Shown: positions 35,719 to 47,116, numbered from the stretch's first letter. The stretch is DNA of 64,000 nucleotides from JAAURB01 sp049647265 (GCA_049647265.1 JBARXJ010000048.1:186001-250000), one strand, 5' to 3'. Numbers and translations are program-made. The notes: a model not told the origin generated them from the letters alone.

Positions 35719-36288
35719 CTAATCCTCATTGACTTGACGTTGTGCCATAATCTTTTGAAATGCAGGACGAGACATTATTTCTTTAACATATTTGATGATG
35801 CCAGGATAGGGAGTGTAATCTAATTCAAACATCATTTGTAAATAGGATAAAACAGAACCCACTGCCACATCAACAACGCTAAATTCTGTTCCCATCAGAT
35901 AAGGATATTGTTGCAGGTGAGTATTTAATGGCTGCAACAGTTGCGGGGTTTCTTTCTCGCGGCTGGTTTCATTAAATATTCCACTACTGAGGGTAGAATT
36001 AGCAAACAAAATCCACTGATAAATCTCGGCTTGCTGTTGAATTGAACTCGGCATTTTGCCATGCTTTTGTGCTAAATAGAGTAAAATAGCGCCAGACTCC
36101 CATAGCTTAAACCCTTCATCTTCAATAGCAGGGACTTTTCCCATGGGATTGATCTCTAGAAACTCAGGCTGTTGATGTTCTCCAGCCTGTAAATCTAGTT
36201 GGACAAACTCATAAGGAACCTGTAACTCTTCTAAATACCACTGTACAATCGTAGCGCGACTGACTATACCGCCGTAAAGTTTTAACAT
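35719..36288 (-). CDS. Glutathione S-transferase family protein
   Basis: A 189-residue GST (200 residues if the ATG at 36321 is used). The N-terminal thioredoxin-like domain begins MLKLYGGIVSRATIVQWYLE and contains INPMGKVPAIEDEGFKLWESGAILLYLA, the glutathione-binding strand with cis-Pro and the Glu-Ser pair. The C-terminal domain is helical. The catalytic Ser or Cys near residues 9-12 would be Ser10 here. Because family members start at MLKLYGG, I prefer 36288. Probable detoxification enzyme; no substrate can be inferred. It is convergent with the glycosyltransferase operon. Confidence 0.87.
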   Translation of the reverse strand: MLKLYGGIVSRATIVQWYLEELQVPYEFVQLDLQAGEHQQPEFLEINPMGKVPAIEDEGFKLWESGAILLYLAQKHGKMPSSIQQQAEIYQWILFANSTLSSGIFNETSREKETPQLLQPLNTHLQQYPYLMGTEFSVVDVAVGSVLSYLQMMFELDYTPYPGIIKYVKEIMSRPAFQKIMAQRQVNED

Positions 36289-36434
36289 TTCTATACTTAA
36301 ATGATTTAAATCTTCATTCATTATTGTAGGGCTAAAAGGTTAAAAATGATAAAATATATCTCAACAGTCTAGTCCTTTGTCAGTTTTTATTTATTTTTTG
36401 GTGAAAAAAGATAATATTTTTTTAATTTAACTCA

Positions 36435-37333
36435 ATGAAAAGATCTAAAAAAAAAGAATTCCTTCAGTTTGGCTAAAAGAAATTAAGGAAGTTGTCCGAG
36501 GTGCAGCCGGAGGCTTTTTATTTGGTATTCCCCTGTTATATACTTTTGAAATATGGCAAGCAGGTTCCTATTTGAAACCGACTTTAATGCTATCTCTTTT
36601 AGCAATTACATATCTGGTTATTTTATTCTTTAACCGAGTAGAAGGCTTTCGTCGTCAAAACAACACCAATCTAAGCGATGTCGCTTTAGAAAGTATAGAA
36701 GTCTTGGCGATCGCCATCACCTGCGCCACATTAACCCTGTTTTTATTGCAGCGAATTAGTTTCAATACACCCCTACAAGAAGCATTAGGAAAGATTGTTT
36801 TTGAGAGTGTTCCTTTTGCGTTAGGTGTTGCCTTAAGTCGATTGATTTTAAGTGAAGATGAACCGAAAAACTTTTCAGAAGCGACGCGAACGACAACGGA
36901 TTTTATGGATGACAAACTAAAAAATGTCAAAGGAGCAAATGAAACGTTATCAGATTTGGGAGGAACCTTAACGGGAGCCATTATTCTTGCTTTTAGTATC
37001 GCACCCACTGATGAAGTCACAGAACTCGGTGTTGCCTCTTCTCCGCCTTGGTTAATTGCTATTATTTTCGCTTCTTTATTGATTTCATACTTAATTGTTT
37101 TTACAGCAGGCTTTGGTAACCAAAAACAACGTAGACAACAACAAGGCTTATTTCAAACTCCTGAGGGAGAAACGATTTTCTCCTATTTAATTTCATTATT
37201 TGCTTCTGTATTAATGCTGTTATTCTTTCAAAAAATCGGTGTTGGCGATCCTTGGTTTCTCTGGATACGTTATAGTGTTATACTAGGACTCCCTGCCAGT
37301 ATTGGGGGAGCCGCAGGACGGTTAGCCGTATGA
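36435..37333 (+). CDS. TIGR02587-type integral membrane protein, start split by a poly-A frameshift
   Basis: About 300 residues as restored, with six or seven transmembrane helices. The conserved N-terminus (IKEVVRGAAGGFLFGIPLLY) is encoded from about 36482 in the main frame, but that frame has no ATG upstream: it is closed by TAA at 36446. An ATG at 36435 lies in a different frame (MKRSKKKEFLQFG, then stop) and would join the main frame if the nine-A run at 36447-36455 were ten, giving MKRSKKKRIPSVWLKEIKE. The start is therefore broken or needs slippage on the A run. The TTG at 36572 would discard the conserved part. The next gene overlaps by ATGA. Family function unknown. Confidence 0.8.
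36447..36455 (+). repeat. Nine-A homopolymer at the frameshift point
   Basis: A run of nine A followed by G, located between the only plausible ATG and the main reading frame of the membrane protein. Runs of this length are known sites of polymerase or ribosome slippage and also of sequencing error. Confidence 0.85.
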
Positions 37334-37743
37334 GCAAAGACGCTTCAAAATCTAACCCTAAAAGACGGCGTTCTTTCCCAGAACGTATGAGTTTTGCTGC
37401 ATCAATTTTAGTGTTGACTACACTGATTTGTTTGATTGTTTATCAATGGAGATTTGTAGACAGTAAACCGCCAATTTTATCGGTGATTGTCGATCAAAAA
37501 ACTCGCTATTACGGCAATCAATATTATGTTCCTTTTACGGTTTATAATACAGGCGGACAAACAGCAAAAGCGGTTCAGGTGATGGGAGAACTTCAAATTC
37601 AAGCCGAAAATATTCAACAAACCGGAGAACAGCAAATCGATTTTCTCTCCGGAGGTGAAACAGTTTCTGGTGCATTTATTTTTACAGAAAATCCTGAACA
37701 AGGTCAGCTTAAGATTCGGGTGGCTAGCTATAAGCTTCCGTAG
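37330..37743 (+). CDS. TIGR02588-type membrane-anchored protein, partner of the preceding gene
   Basis: A 137-residue protein with one transmembrane helix (about residues 22-40, AASILVLTTLICLIVYQW) and an extracytoplasmic beta-sandwich-like domain (YYVPFTVYNTGGQTAKAVQVMGEL). The pattern fits TIGR02588, which is encoded next to TIGR02587. Its ATG overlaps the stop of the preceding gene (ATGA), so translation is probably coupled; a broken upstream start would therefore also lower its expression. Function unknown. Confidence 0.82.
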   Translation: MSKDASKSNPKRRRSFPERMSFAASILVLTTLICLIVYQWRFVDSKPPILSVIVDQKTRYYGNQYYVPFTVYNTGGQTAKAVQVMGELQIQAENIQQTGEQQIDFLSGGETVSGAFIFTENPEQGQLKIRVASYKLP

Positions 37744-38169
37744 AAATTCTATCTGAATTATTCTAAGAGTATTTAGTATAAAATCTATTAAAAAAATCAG
37801 CTTTTTATCATTAACGCTCTATCACGGAGTCTGTAATGATTAATCAGGTTAGGAATAAGAGGCTGTGAGATAGATAAAAGTAACCCCATTCGTCGATCCA
37901 AATAACCAGACAGGGAAGATACTTCTAAAGCAGGCAATACTGATGTGGCTGTAATCCACACACGTTAGCCTACCTTAAAGCAGCTAAAGTTCTCAATATT
38001 TAAGTAAAAGTGAAATTCCTTGACAGATAGTATCCTCATCATCAATACTCTATAACGGAACTTATACTACTTGAAATACCTGAGAAACAAACTCTGAGGA
38101 ATCTGAGAAAGTGGTGGGGTGCTGAAATACCTTCGATGTGTTGACTTTGGGGTTGAGGAGAAGCGAGTC
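37744..38169. other. Intergenic region, 426 bp, leader of the giant gene
   Basis: AT-rich at first, then mixed. No gene or known riboswitch recognised. The last 20 bases contain GAGGAGAAGCGAGTC before the ATG at 38170, a strong Shine-Dalgarno at correct spacing, marking that ATG as the original start of the giant protein. Confidence 0.55.
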
Positions 38170-41100
38170 ATGGCAGATATTACGGTAACCACGCTGGTTG
38201 ACGAAAATAACGGCACGGGAGATGTCTCTACGAGAAGCGATCGCGACTGCTGCCCCCGGAGATCGAATTATTTTTGATGCCAGTTTAGTTACAGGCACTC
38301 CCCCCAACGGCACAATAAACCTCACCAATGGTGAACTGGTTATTGATAAAAACCTCACCATCGAGGGGCCAGACACCGATAATGATCCTGATACACGAGA
38401 AATTACGGTTGATGCTGGAGGCAATTCCCGCGTTTTCAATATTAATGATGGCAACAATACAGCCTTTTCTGCAGTTTCAATCTCAAATTTGACAATTATA
38501 GGTGGTGCGCTTACTGGTACTGCTGATAGCGGTGGAGGAATTTATAGCCGCGAAAGTCTTTCTGTCAGCAACAGCACCGTTAGTGATAACAGCGCAGGTC
38601 GTAGCACTGATGGTGGCGGGATTACCAGTAGAAATAGCACCCTGAGCCTGACTAACAGCACCGTTAGTGGCAACACCTCTGGTGATGATGGTGGCGGGAT
38701 TTTCAGCGACAGTAGCACACTCAGCCTCACCAACAGCACCATTAGTGGCAACACAGCAGGTGATAATGGTGGCGGGATTGAAAGCAACGAAAGTACTCTG
38801 ACCCTCACCAACACTACCATCAGCGCCAACACGGCAAATGCGGGTACTGGCGGGATTACTCTCAGAAACGGTAGTCTAACTCTAACAAACAGTACTGTTA
38901 GTAATAACTCAGCAGGTTTTCTAAGCGGCGGCGGTATCAACAATATTGATGGAATAGCAAATATCAACGATAGCACCGTCAGTGGCAATTCAGCCCTAGG
39001 AGGTGGAGGCATCAGTAATAATGGAACACTCAGCATCAGCAATAGCACCCTGAGTGGGAATACAGCAGGCTCTCGTGGTGGAGGCATTGTCCACAGCAAA
39101 GGAACACTCAGCATCAGCAATAGTACCCTCAGCGCTAACAGCGCAGTACTTGATGGCGGTGGGATTTTTAGCTCAAACAGCACCTTAACCCTCACTAACA
39201 GTACAATTGCGAATAATATTGCAGGAACGGGTGGAGGTGTGGCTGATGCTTCATCTGCTCCTTCATCAATTACTGTTGAAAGTACAATTATCGCCAGTAA
39301 TACTGCTACCACTGGAACAGATGTTTTCGGGTCGGTGAATGATAGTGGCAACAACTTAATCGGCAATGCCACAGATAGCGCAGGCTTTACCGCCAGTACG
39401 TTAGTGGGCGATGCGACTAACCCGATTGACCCATTACTCGGTTCCCTAACCGATAATGGTGGTTTAACACAAACTCAAGCATTACAACCCGGAAGTCCAG
39501 CATTTAATGCAGGTAGCAATCCAGATAACCTCACCACAGACCAACGGGGAACAGGATTTCCTCGCATTAATGATGGTGTGGCAGATATTGGGGCGTTTGA
39601 ATCAATTAATATTCCCCCAATTGCAGCGAATGTCGGTTTAACCACACCGATTGATATTCCTGTTACTGTTAACTTAGTTAGCCGAGATATTGACCCGGAT
39701 GGCACAATTAATCCGGCTACTTACGATTTAGATGTCAATACAGCCGGATTACAATCGAGTTTTACTGTTGCTGAAGGTGGCTTTACCATTACCCCTCAAG
39801 GCATTCTCACCTTCACTCCCAATGCCGGAGTCGCGGGAACTGTTACCCCGATTCAGTACACTGTCCAGGACAATGTAGGAGCCACCTCCAACGCTGCTAC
39901 CGTCACTGTGAATGTGTCCGCTGTTCCTAACCAACCGCCCCAAACCGACAACGTATTCGCCCCACCCCCAGCTATTCCAGGGGATGCTGTGCAAGCAACC
40001 TTACCCGTCCCCTTAAGTGGCAGCGACCCCGATGGTACTGTTGCCAGTTTCCAAATTACCCAACTGCCCAATAATGCCACCCTCTTCTTAAATGGCAATG
40101 CCGTCACACCCAACACTATTATTGCTGTTGCCGAGGCAGGCAATTTAACCATTACCCCCAACTTAGGCTTTAGTGGTGGATTCATTACCTTTGCCTACGA
40201 AGCCATTGATAACCAGGGGGCAAACGATTTAACCCCAGCCCTATATAAAGCTGTCGTTGCACCTCTTGACCGTCCCCCCGAAACTCAAGACTTAAGCGCA
40301 ACCGTTCAACAAGCCAATCCTCCTGTATCTGTTGCTGTACCCACTCTAGCTGGAACCGATACAGATGGTACAGTTGACAGTTTCCGCATCACCAGTCTAC
40401 CGGGTAATGGAACGCTACTGCTCAACGGTAATGCAATTGATACAACAACATTAATTCCGACAGCAGATGCAGCTAATTTAACCTTCACACCGACTTCTGG
40501 CTTTGCGGGCAATGCTACCTTTAACTACGTTGCCATTGATAACCAAGGCAAGGAAGACCCGACTCCGGCGACTATCAGAGTTAACGTTACCCCCGCTGCC
40601 AATATTGACCCCGATACTGCTAACCATATTTCTCAGTTAATTGATAGCGGCTTAACCGGAGTCAGTTTAACCCCCAACTTAACGGGAAGTGATGTAGATG
40701 GGACTGTAGATAGTTTCCGGATTGTGACGTTGCCCAGCGGTGGTACTTTAGAATTTAATGGCGCTGCCGTTACTACGGGTCAAGTGATTACAGCCACAAA
40801 TCAGGCTGCAACATTAACCTACACTCCTGACCCCAACGCTATTGCAGGAGTGAATAACCTCACGTTTACCTACGCTGCTATTGATAATCAGTCAGCAGAA
40901 GATAGTAGTCCGGCTACTTACACCATTCAAATTCAAGGCAATACACCCCCAACTGCGAATCAACTGGCAATTGCCGCTATTGATAATACTGCCACCAACG
41001 TTGCCCTAACTCCCGCCCCCAGCGGCACAGATAGCGATGGTACAATTGCTAGCTTTACGATTAATCAGTTGCCCCCAGCAACAGAAGGGGTGTTATCGGT

Positions 41101-44100
41101 TGGAGGCACAGCCGTCACAGCCAATCAAACCCTAACCCCCGCCGAAGTCGCCACCTTAACATTTACCCCAAATCCCAACTTCACTGGAATTAGTGTATTT
41201 AGTTATAGCGTTACTGATGATGATGGTGCAGTTTCAGCCCCAGCTCAATATCAAATCCCAGTCCGGCGGACAACTCCCCCAGACCTGCCGCCAACAGTCA
41301 ATAGTATTACTTTAGCCCCCATTGCCGATGCCAATCCTGTTAATATTCCTGCCCTGGATGGAACTGACCCCGAAGGAGATGTCTTAACCTTTGAAATTGT
41401 TACCCTTCCTAATTCTGGGCAACTGTTGCTGAATGGAACGGCTGTCACCGCCGGACAAATCCTCAATGCCACAGAAGCTGGACAATTAACCTTCAATCCA
41501 GATGCCACCTTTACTGGCACTGTCAGCTTTACCTACAACGCTACAGACCCCCAAGGATTATCTGCTTCTACTGCCGCCACAGTTACTATTCCCTTCCAAC
41601 AAGTCACTAACCAGCCCCCCATTGCTAATACCGTCACTAGCAATACCCTGGTAAGTACCGACCCCAACACAGCCCTGACTCCCACCTTAAGCGCCACCGA
41701 CCCCGATAATGACCCGGTGACGTTTACCATTACTCAGTTACCTGACCCAAGCGCCGGGGAATTGCTACTCGGAGGAAATCCGGTGACTGTGGGACAAACT
41801 CTAGATGCCACCGAAGCCGGACAACTCACGTTTACTCCTATTGCCAGTTTTAGTGGTAATGCCATTGTTGAATACACCGCTACCGATAATCAAGGCAATA
41901 TTTCTGCCAATACCGGACAGCTACAAATTCCCATCCAAGGAGGTGTCGTAGATTTACCCCCAACAGTCAATAGTATTAATGTCAATCCCATTACGAACGA
42001 TATTACGACTCCAGAAGTAATTCCTAACTTAGACGGAACTGACCCAGAAGATGGTGACCCCACTAGCTTTACGATTACCACACTTCCCAATAATGGAACC
42101 TTATTACTCAATGGTACGGCAGTCACACTCAATCAAGTGATTGCTTTTGCAGAAGGCGGCAACCTCACTTACGACCCTGATAATAGTTTTGTGGGAACTG
42201 ATAGTTTTGAATATATCGCCACCGATAGTCAAGGAGTTAATTCTCTTGCTAGCGCCACAGTTAGTATTCCAGTTAATCCCGGTAATATCCCTCCCAGCGC
42301 CGCTGATAAACGTTCCGCCCCCATTGACAACACTACCACCGATGCCGCCGTCCCAGATTTAACCGGAAGTGATGCAGATGGCACTATTACAGGCTTCCGT
42401 ATTGACCAGTTACCAACTTCTGGTGAACTATTACTCAATGGTACGGCTTTCACCGACACCAGCTTAGTTCTCACCCCCGCCGAAGCCGCCAGTTTAACCT
42501 ATAACCCCGACCCCACATTCAACGGTAACGCCACCTTCAGTTACGTTGCCATAGACAATGGCGGATTAGAATCAACCCCTGCCACCGTCACCTTAACCGT
42601 CACTGCTGCCAACTTACCCCCTATTCCCGTCAACTTAATTGCCCAAACCCTACTCAATAGCGCAGTCGATGTAGCTATCCCCACCTTAAGCGCCACCGAC
42701 CCCAACGGCGATACGATATTAGAATTTACCCTTTCTTCTCTTCCCAATAGTGGAACTTTAGAATTCAACGGGGCAGCTATCGCTGTGGGAGATGTTATTC
42801 CCATTGCCGAAGCCGGAAACTTAACCTACACTCCTGACCCCAACTTTGTCGGAGATATTAGTTTCACCTATACCGCTACCGATGCCCAAGGATTAATCAG
42901 TACTCAATTCGCAACGGTTACTCTACCTGTAGTGATTGGTAACTTACCGCCTATTCCAAATAATAATACCACCACCACAGAAGGAACCACCCCTGTTGCC
43001 GTCCCCACCTTAAGCGCCACCGACCCCGATGGGGATACCATTGCCAGCTTCACCATTACCAATTTACCTGTCAGTGGAACAATTCAATTTAACGGGTCTG
43101 CTGTAGCTGTTGGAGATACCATCAATGCTAACCAAGCTGGAAGCCTCACCTATACCGCCAATGCAGGATTTGTGGGAATTGACAGCTTCGACTTTACCGC
43201 CACAGACGATAGAGGCGCAATTTCTATTATTGAAGGAGATATTACCTTTAACGTCACTCAACCCCCCAACGTCCCCCCAATAGCCGAAAGCTTCAGCGGC
43301 CCTATCCTCGCCAACACAGCCAGTCCCGTCCCTCTACCCGCCCTCCGTGCAACCGATACCGACGGAACCGTTACCCGCTTCGCCATTACTCAACTTCCCG
43401 ACCCCAGTATTGGCAGTCTGTTCATTGGCACAACCCCCGTTACCAACCTCGCCCAAGTCGCCAACCTCACCCCCAGTGATGCCGCCAACCTCAGCTTTGC
43501 AACAACAGTTGGATTTGCCGGAGGAACATTCCTCAACATTATTTATACCGCCACCGACAACGACGGAGATACCTCAGACCCAGCTACTTTAACTGTTGCC
43601 ATCGAAGCCTTACCCGTCACCTCAACACCCCCCACAACTCCCGAAAATCAACCTCCCATTGCCCAAAACATCGAGTTAGATAATATTACAAACAACGGTA
43701 CTGCCGTTCCTCTACCTGCCCTCACTGCTACTGATAATGACGGTACTATCGTCAGTTACGCTATTACAACTTTACCCACCCCAGAACAAGGACAACTCTT
43801 TTTAGACCAAACAGAAATAACAGATTTAACTCAAGTTAATCAACTCAGTCCCGACCAAATTAACCAACTCAGCTATATTCCCAACCCCAACTTCTCCGGT
43901 CAATTTAGTTTAAATTATACCGCCACTGATAATGTCGGAGCCATTTCTAACAGTGCTGCAATTAACCTCAACGTCCCCAATACCAGTACAGGTGGAGGTG
44001 GAGGCAACGAAGCCATTGAAGCCTTATGTGATAGCCCAGATGTGCCTAATTTTACTTCTTTTGCTGTGAGTATCCCCGTAATTTCCGAAGTGTTAGGCTC

Positions 44101-45172
44101 TTTTGAGAGTGTAATAACGGGAACAGAAGCAGATGATATTTTAGTAGGGAATCAACTAGCCAACGCCATTTTAGCAGAACTCGGCAACGATATTATTGAT
44201 GGAGAAACGGGTAACGATTTAATTGATGGCGGTGGCGGTGGAGATATCATCTTCGCTAATAGTGGAAATGATACTGTAATTGGAGATGATATTGTTGCAT
44301 CAGTTGGCGGGGCGGATGCCATTGCGGGTAATACAGGAGATGATATTATTAGCCTCAGTGTTGGTAATGATACCCTCTATGGTGGAGTTGGCAATGACTT
44401 CGGTTATGGTGGTACTGATGATGATTTGATGTATGGAGATGTGGGTAACGATACCCTATTTGGTGATAGAGGTAATGACACGTTATTCGGCGATCGCGAT
44501 CTTCCTAATCCTACTATCTTAGAAGGTCAAGACATCTTATGGGGTGGGTTAGGAGATGATTTTGTTGATGGTAATACGGGTAATGATACGGTCTCAGGTG
44601 GAGCAGGTGAAGATACAGTGCGTGGGGGTCAACAAAATGATGTTGTCTTTGGAGAAGATGGCAATGACTTATTATATGGTGATTTGGGTAATGATGAAGT
44701 GGTCGGTAACGAGGGTAATGATACGCTTTATGGGGGTACAGGAACAAGTGAAATAGATACAGGTAATGATACCTTGCATGGCGGTATTGGGAATGATGTG
44801 ATGTTTGCTGAGGATGGACGGGATATTGTTTGTGGTGATCAAGGGTCGGATACGCTTTATGGGGGTGGGGGAAGTGATACGTTAATTGGGGGTATGGGTG
44901 ATGATGTGTTATTTGGTGATGAGGCTGCTGATACGCTGTTTGGCGGTGAAGGTAGTGATGGGTTTGTCCTCAGTAGTAATAGCGGTGGAGATGTGATTTT
45001 AGACTTTAGTGATGGAGTGGATGTGTTGCGTTTATCGGGTTTAACGTTTGCTGATTTGACAATTACTCAAGGTAGTGAAGGGACTGTTATTCAGCAAGGT
45101 AATCAGGTATTGGCGACGCTTGAGGGAGTCAGTTTGAATCTGATTACACAGGAGGATTTTCTAACAGTTTAG
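38170..45172 (+). CDS. Giant secreted protein: beta-helix, cadherin-like repeats and RTX tail, with N-terminal frameshift
   Basis: About 2330 residues as restored. From ATG 38170 (strong GAGGAG upstream) the frame reads MADITVTTLVDENNGTGDVS and then runs to a stop, while the long frame takes over with LREAIATAAPGD, so the standard start motif SLREAI is split by a two-base loss in TCTCT at 38225-38229. The intact long frame can start only at ATG 38222, which lacks a well-spaced ribosome site. Domains: parallel beta-helix repeats (LTNSTVSGNT) and a choice-of-anchor-Q segment to about residue 465; about 13 tandem Ig/cadherin-like repeats of about 105 residues (to about 1930); RTX Ca-binding nonapeptides (about 1965-2260); and a C-terminal segment typical of type I secretion substrates. 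Probably a large adhesin or surface fibre. Confidence 0.85.
38225..38229 (+). repeat. CT dinucleotide run at the frameshift point
   Basis: TCTCT followed by ACGAGAAGCG. Adding one CT would join MADITVTTLVDENNGTGDVS to LREAIATAA in a single frame. A short dinucleotide run of this kind can expand or contract by slipped-strand replication. Confidence 0.75.
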
Positions 45173-45180
45173 ATTAAATT

Positions 45181-45210
45181 ATCCCCTGAAGGGGGCTTGT
45201 TACCCCCTCA
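45181..45210. terminator. Possible bidirectional stem-loop between the giant gene and argJ
   Basis: CCCCTGAAGGGG and GGGGGCTTGTTACCCCC can each fold, so two mutually exclusive hairpins are possible between the convergent genes. No long T-run follows, so the assignment is weak. Confidence 0.35.
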
Positions 45211-45223
45211 ACTTCACTAAGAT

Positions 45224-46465
45224 TTAGGTCGTATATTCCGCGTTAATTTTAACGTAATCATAACTGAGGTCACATCCCCAGGCTTTTCCTTTACCGGGGC
45301 CATCCCCAATTTTGACGGAAATTAATACTGTATCTTCTTTTAAATATTCTCCTTCGGTTGCTTGTTTCAAATAATTGCTAGCTGCGGCTTGATCGTATTC
45401 TTTCGGTTGACCTTTTTCTAGCATTAAAAAGTCACCCAATTTTATCTGTAAATTCTCTTGATCAAATCGAACTCCTGCCCGTCCAGCAGCACCGGCAATG
45501 CGTCCCCAGTTGGGATCGTGTCCGAAAACAGCAGATTTGACTAAAGATGAGCCGGCAATGGTTTTAGCCACTTGACTCGCTGCGGCTTCGTTGGCAGCCC
45601 CCTCAACTTGAACTTCAATTAAACAGGTTGCCCCTTCTCCATCACGGGCGATCGCTTTGGCTAAATGTTCACATACCGCTGTTAACATCGCTTCTAGCTT
45701 CTTAGCTTCCGGACTATTTGTGGTAATGGCAGGAGTCCGAGACTGACCATTTGCCAGAGCAATTAAACTATCATTGGTACTGGTATCCCCATCAACGGTA
45801 ATTTGATTAAAACTACGATTTGCTGCCCGAGTTAACATCTCTTGCCATAGAGGAGGAGAGACAGCCGCATCACAGGTGACAAACGCTAGCATTGTTGCCA
45901 TATTGGGATGAATCATTCCCGACCCCTTGGAAATGCCCCCAATGCGGACAGGGCGATCGCCAAACATCGTTTCCAAAGCAATTGATTTCGTGACTAAATC
46001 TGTGGTGATAATGGCTTTTGCGGCGGCTTCTCCGCCCTCTGAGGAGGCTTGAGCGACTAATTCAGGAATAGCCGCTTTGAGGGCATCCATTTTAATCCGT
46101 TTGCCGATCACGCCCGTTGAAGCCAGTAATATCATCTCAGGATCGACGTTTAGAGCCTTACCTAGCGACTCAGCACTGTCCACAGCGTCTGCCCAACCCT
46201 GTTCTCCTGTGGCCGCATTGGCTTGTCCGGCATTACACAAAATTGCCTTAACACTGGGTTTAGCTTGTAGCCGTTGCCGACAATAATCCACACAAGCAGC
46301 CCGCACTTGGGATGTGGTAAACACTCCGGCTGCGATCGCTTCCACATCAGACAAGATTAGGGCTAAATCCGGCGCTCCGGAAGGTTTTAACCCCGCTTTG
46401 ATTCCAGATGCCTTGTATCCTTTTGGGGCTGTAATTCCCCCGCTAATGATCTGCCAATCCGACAT
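45224..46465 (-). CDS. argJ: Bifunctional ornithine acetyltransferase / N-acetylglutamate synthase
   Basis: A 413-residue enzyme of arginine synthesis that moves the acetyl group from N-acetylornithine to glutamate, recycling it, and in the bifunctional form also makes N-acetylglutamate from acetyl-CoA. The precursor self-cleaves before the Thr of the motif in GMIHPNMATMLAFVTCDA, giving alpha and beta subunits, with that Thr as the nucleophile. Other visible signatures are ASTGVIGKRIKMD and VFGHDPNWGRIAGAAGRAG. Length and motifs are normal. It is convergent with the giant gene and has a 9-bp inverted repeat about 105-145 bases upstream. Confidence 0.96.
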   Translation of the reverse strand: MSDWQIISGGITAPKGYKASGIKAGLKPSGAPDLALILSDVEAIAAGVFTTSQVRAACVDYCRQRLQAKPSVKAILCNAGQANAATGEQGWADAVDSAESLGKALNVDPEMILLASTGVIGKRIKMDALKAAIPELVAQASSEGGEAAAKAIITTDLVTKSIALETMFGDRPVRIGGISKGSGMIHPNMATMLAFVTCDAAVSPPLWQEMLTRAANRSFNQITVDGDTSTNDSLIALANGQSRTPAITTNSPEAKKLEAMLTAVCEHLAKAIARDGEGATCLIEVQVEGAANEAAASQVAKTIAGSSLVKSAVFGHDPNWGRIAGAAGRAGVRFDQENLQIKLGDFLMLEKGQPKEYDQAAASNYLKQATEGEYLKEDTVLISVKIGDGPGKGKAWGCDLSYDYVKINAEYTT

Positions 46466-46821
46466 AATTTTCCCTATCCGAGTATTAATTTTTTGCAGAA
46501 GTATTTTAGCTCCTGCTGATGCTCAATTGCCGATTATAATTGACGGGTTGGCAAACGCCAAACATTTTCCGTCACGGAAGTTACCACCCCCTCATAACTC
46601 TCCGTGACGACTTGTAGTAAAACATTTGATTGTTTCAGATTGACTGATGCAGAGTTTTGATTCTAATCATTACTTTCAATTCATTTTTTGTTATGATCGA
46701 GTCGCCTGAAGCCTGCCATTATCTGTTTGATTAAAAAATATTTGCTCTGAGTTGGTGATTCTACCCAATAACTGTGAAGAGATTTAATAGACCCACCTTT
46801 GAAATATAATCATTTTGAGCT
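46466..46821. other. Intergenic region, 356 bp, upstream of argJ
   Basis: No gene supported. A perfect 9-bp inverted repeat (46570-46578 and 46601-46609) and a short TTGGC/GCCAA hairpin near 46549-46562 are present. Probable argJ promoter region. Confidence 0.5.
46570..46609. promoter_or_regulatory. Inverted repeat CGTCACGGA ... TCCGTGACG upstream of argJ
   Basis: Two perfect 9-base arms separated by 22 bases (centre to centre 31 bp, about three helical turns). The left arm also forms a local palindrome TTCCGTCACGGAA. This spacing would suit two dimers of a regulator bound on the same face of DNA. No matching regulator is known to me. Confidence 0.55.
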
Positions 46822-47016
46822 ATGGAAAAGTATAATACAGGATATATTTTCAATCGATTAGCCACAGTCACCCTTAAGAAAACCTCAGTTGAAGTCATGT
46901 TGGGTTTTTGTGGAGGATTCTTGTTTTTCGGTAGTCTTATTTACAGCTTTTATCTATTTGACAATATAGGGGTAGAGCAGGATGTCTTTGACAACTCAGT
47001 CTTAATTAAAGAATAA
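46822..47016 (+). CDS. Small hypothetical membrane protein
   Basis: A 64-residue frame with one strong hydrophobic helix (about residues 27-47, GFCGGFLFFGSLIYSFYLF) flanked by charged ends. The amino-acid composition looks protein-like and there is no overlapping gene on either strand, but no homologue is recognised and the ribosome site is weak (TTGAG before the ATG). Confidence 0.4.
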   Translation: MEKYNTGYIFNRLATVTLKKTSVEVMLGFCGGFLFFGSLIYSFYLFDNIGVEQDVFDNSVLIKE

Positions 47017-47116
47017 CTTGTAAAATTTAACCAATATTAATAATTAGAAAGTGGTGTAGAGATATTATCTGTCACTCTCTACACAGCAAATTTTGCCTTT
47101 GATTCAACTCTGTTAG

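Noticed and set aside
38542..39372. 276-codon reverse-strand frame inside the giant gene
   Set aside because: A shadow caused by repeated codons of the beta-helix region; hydrophobic low-complexity translation and no ribosome site.
39475..43261. Many 65-110-codon reverse frames in the cadherin-like repeats
   Set aside because: They recur once per repeat unit with the same composition, so they are shadows of the repetitive sense frame.
46314..46607. 97-codon plus-strand frame over the argJ start
   Set aside because: It covers argJ coding sequence on the other strand and has no recognisable protein features.
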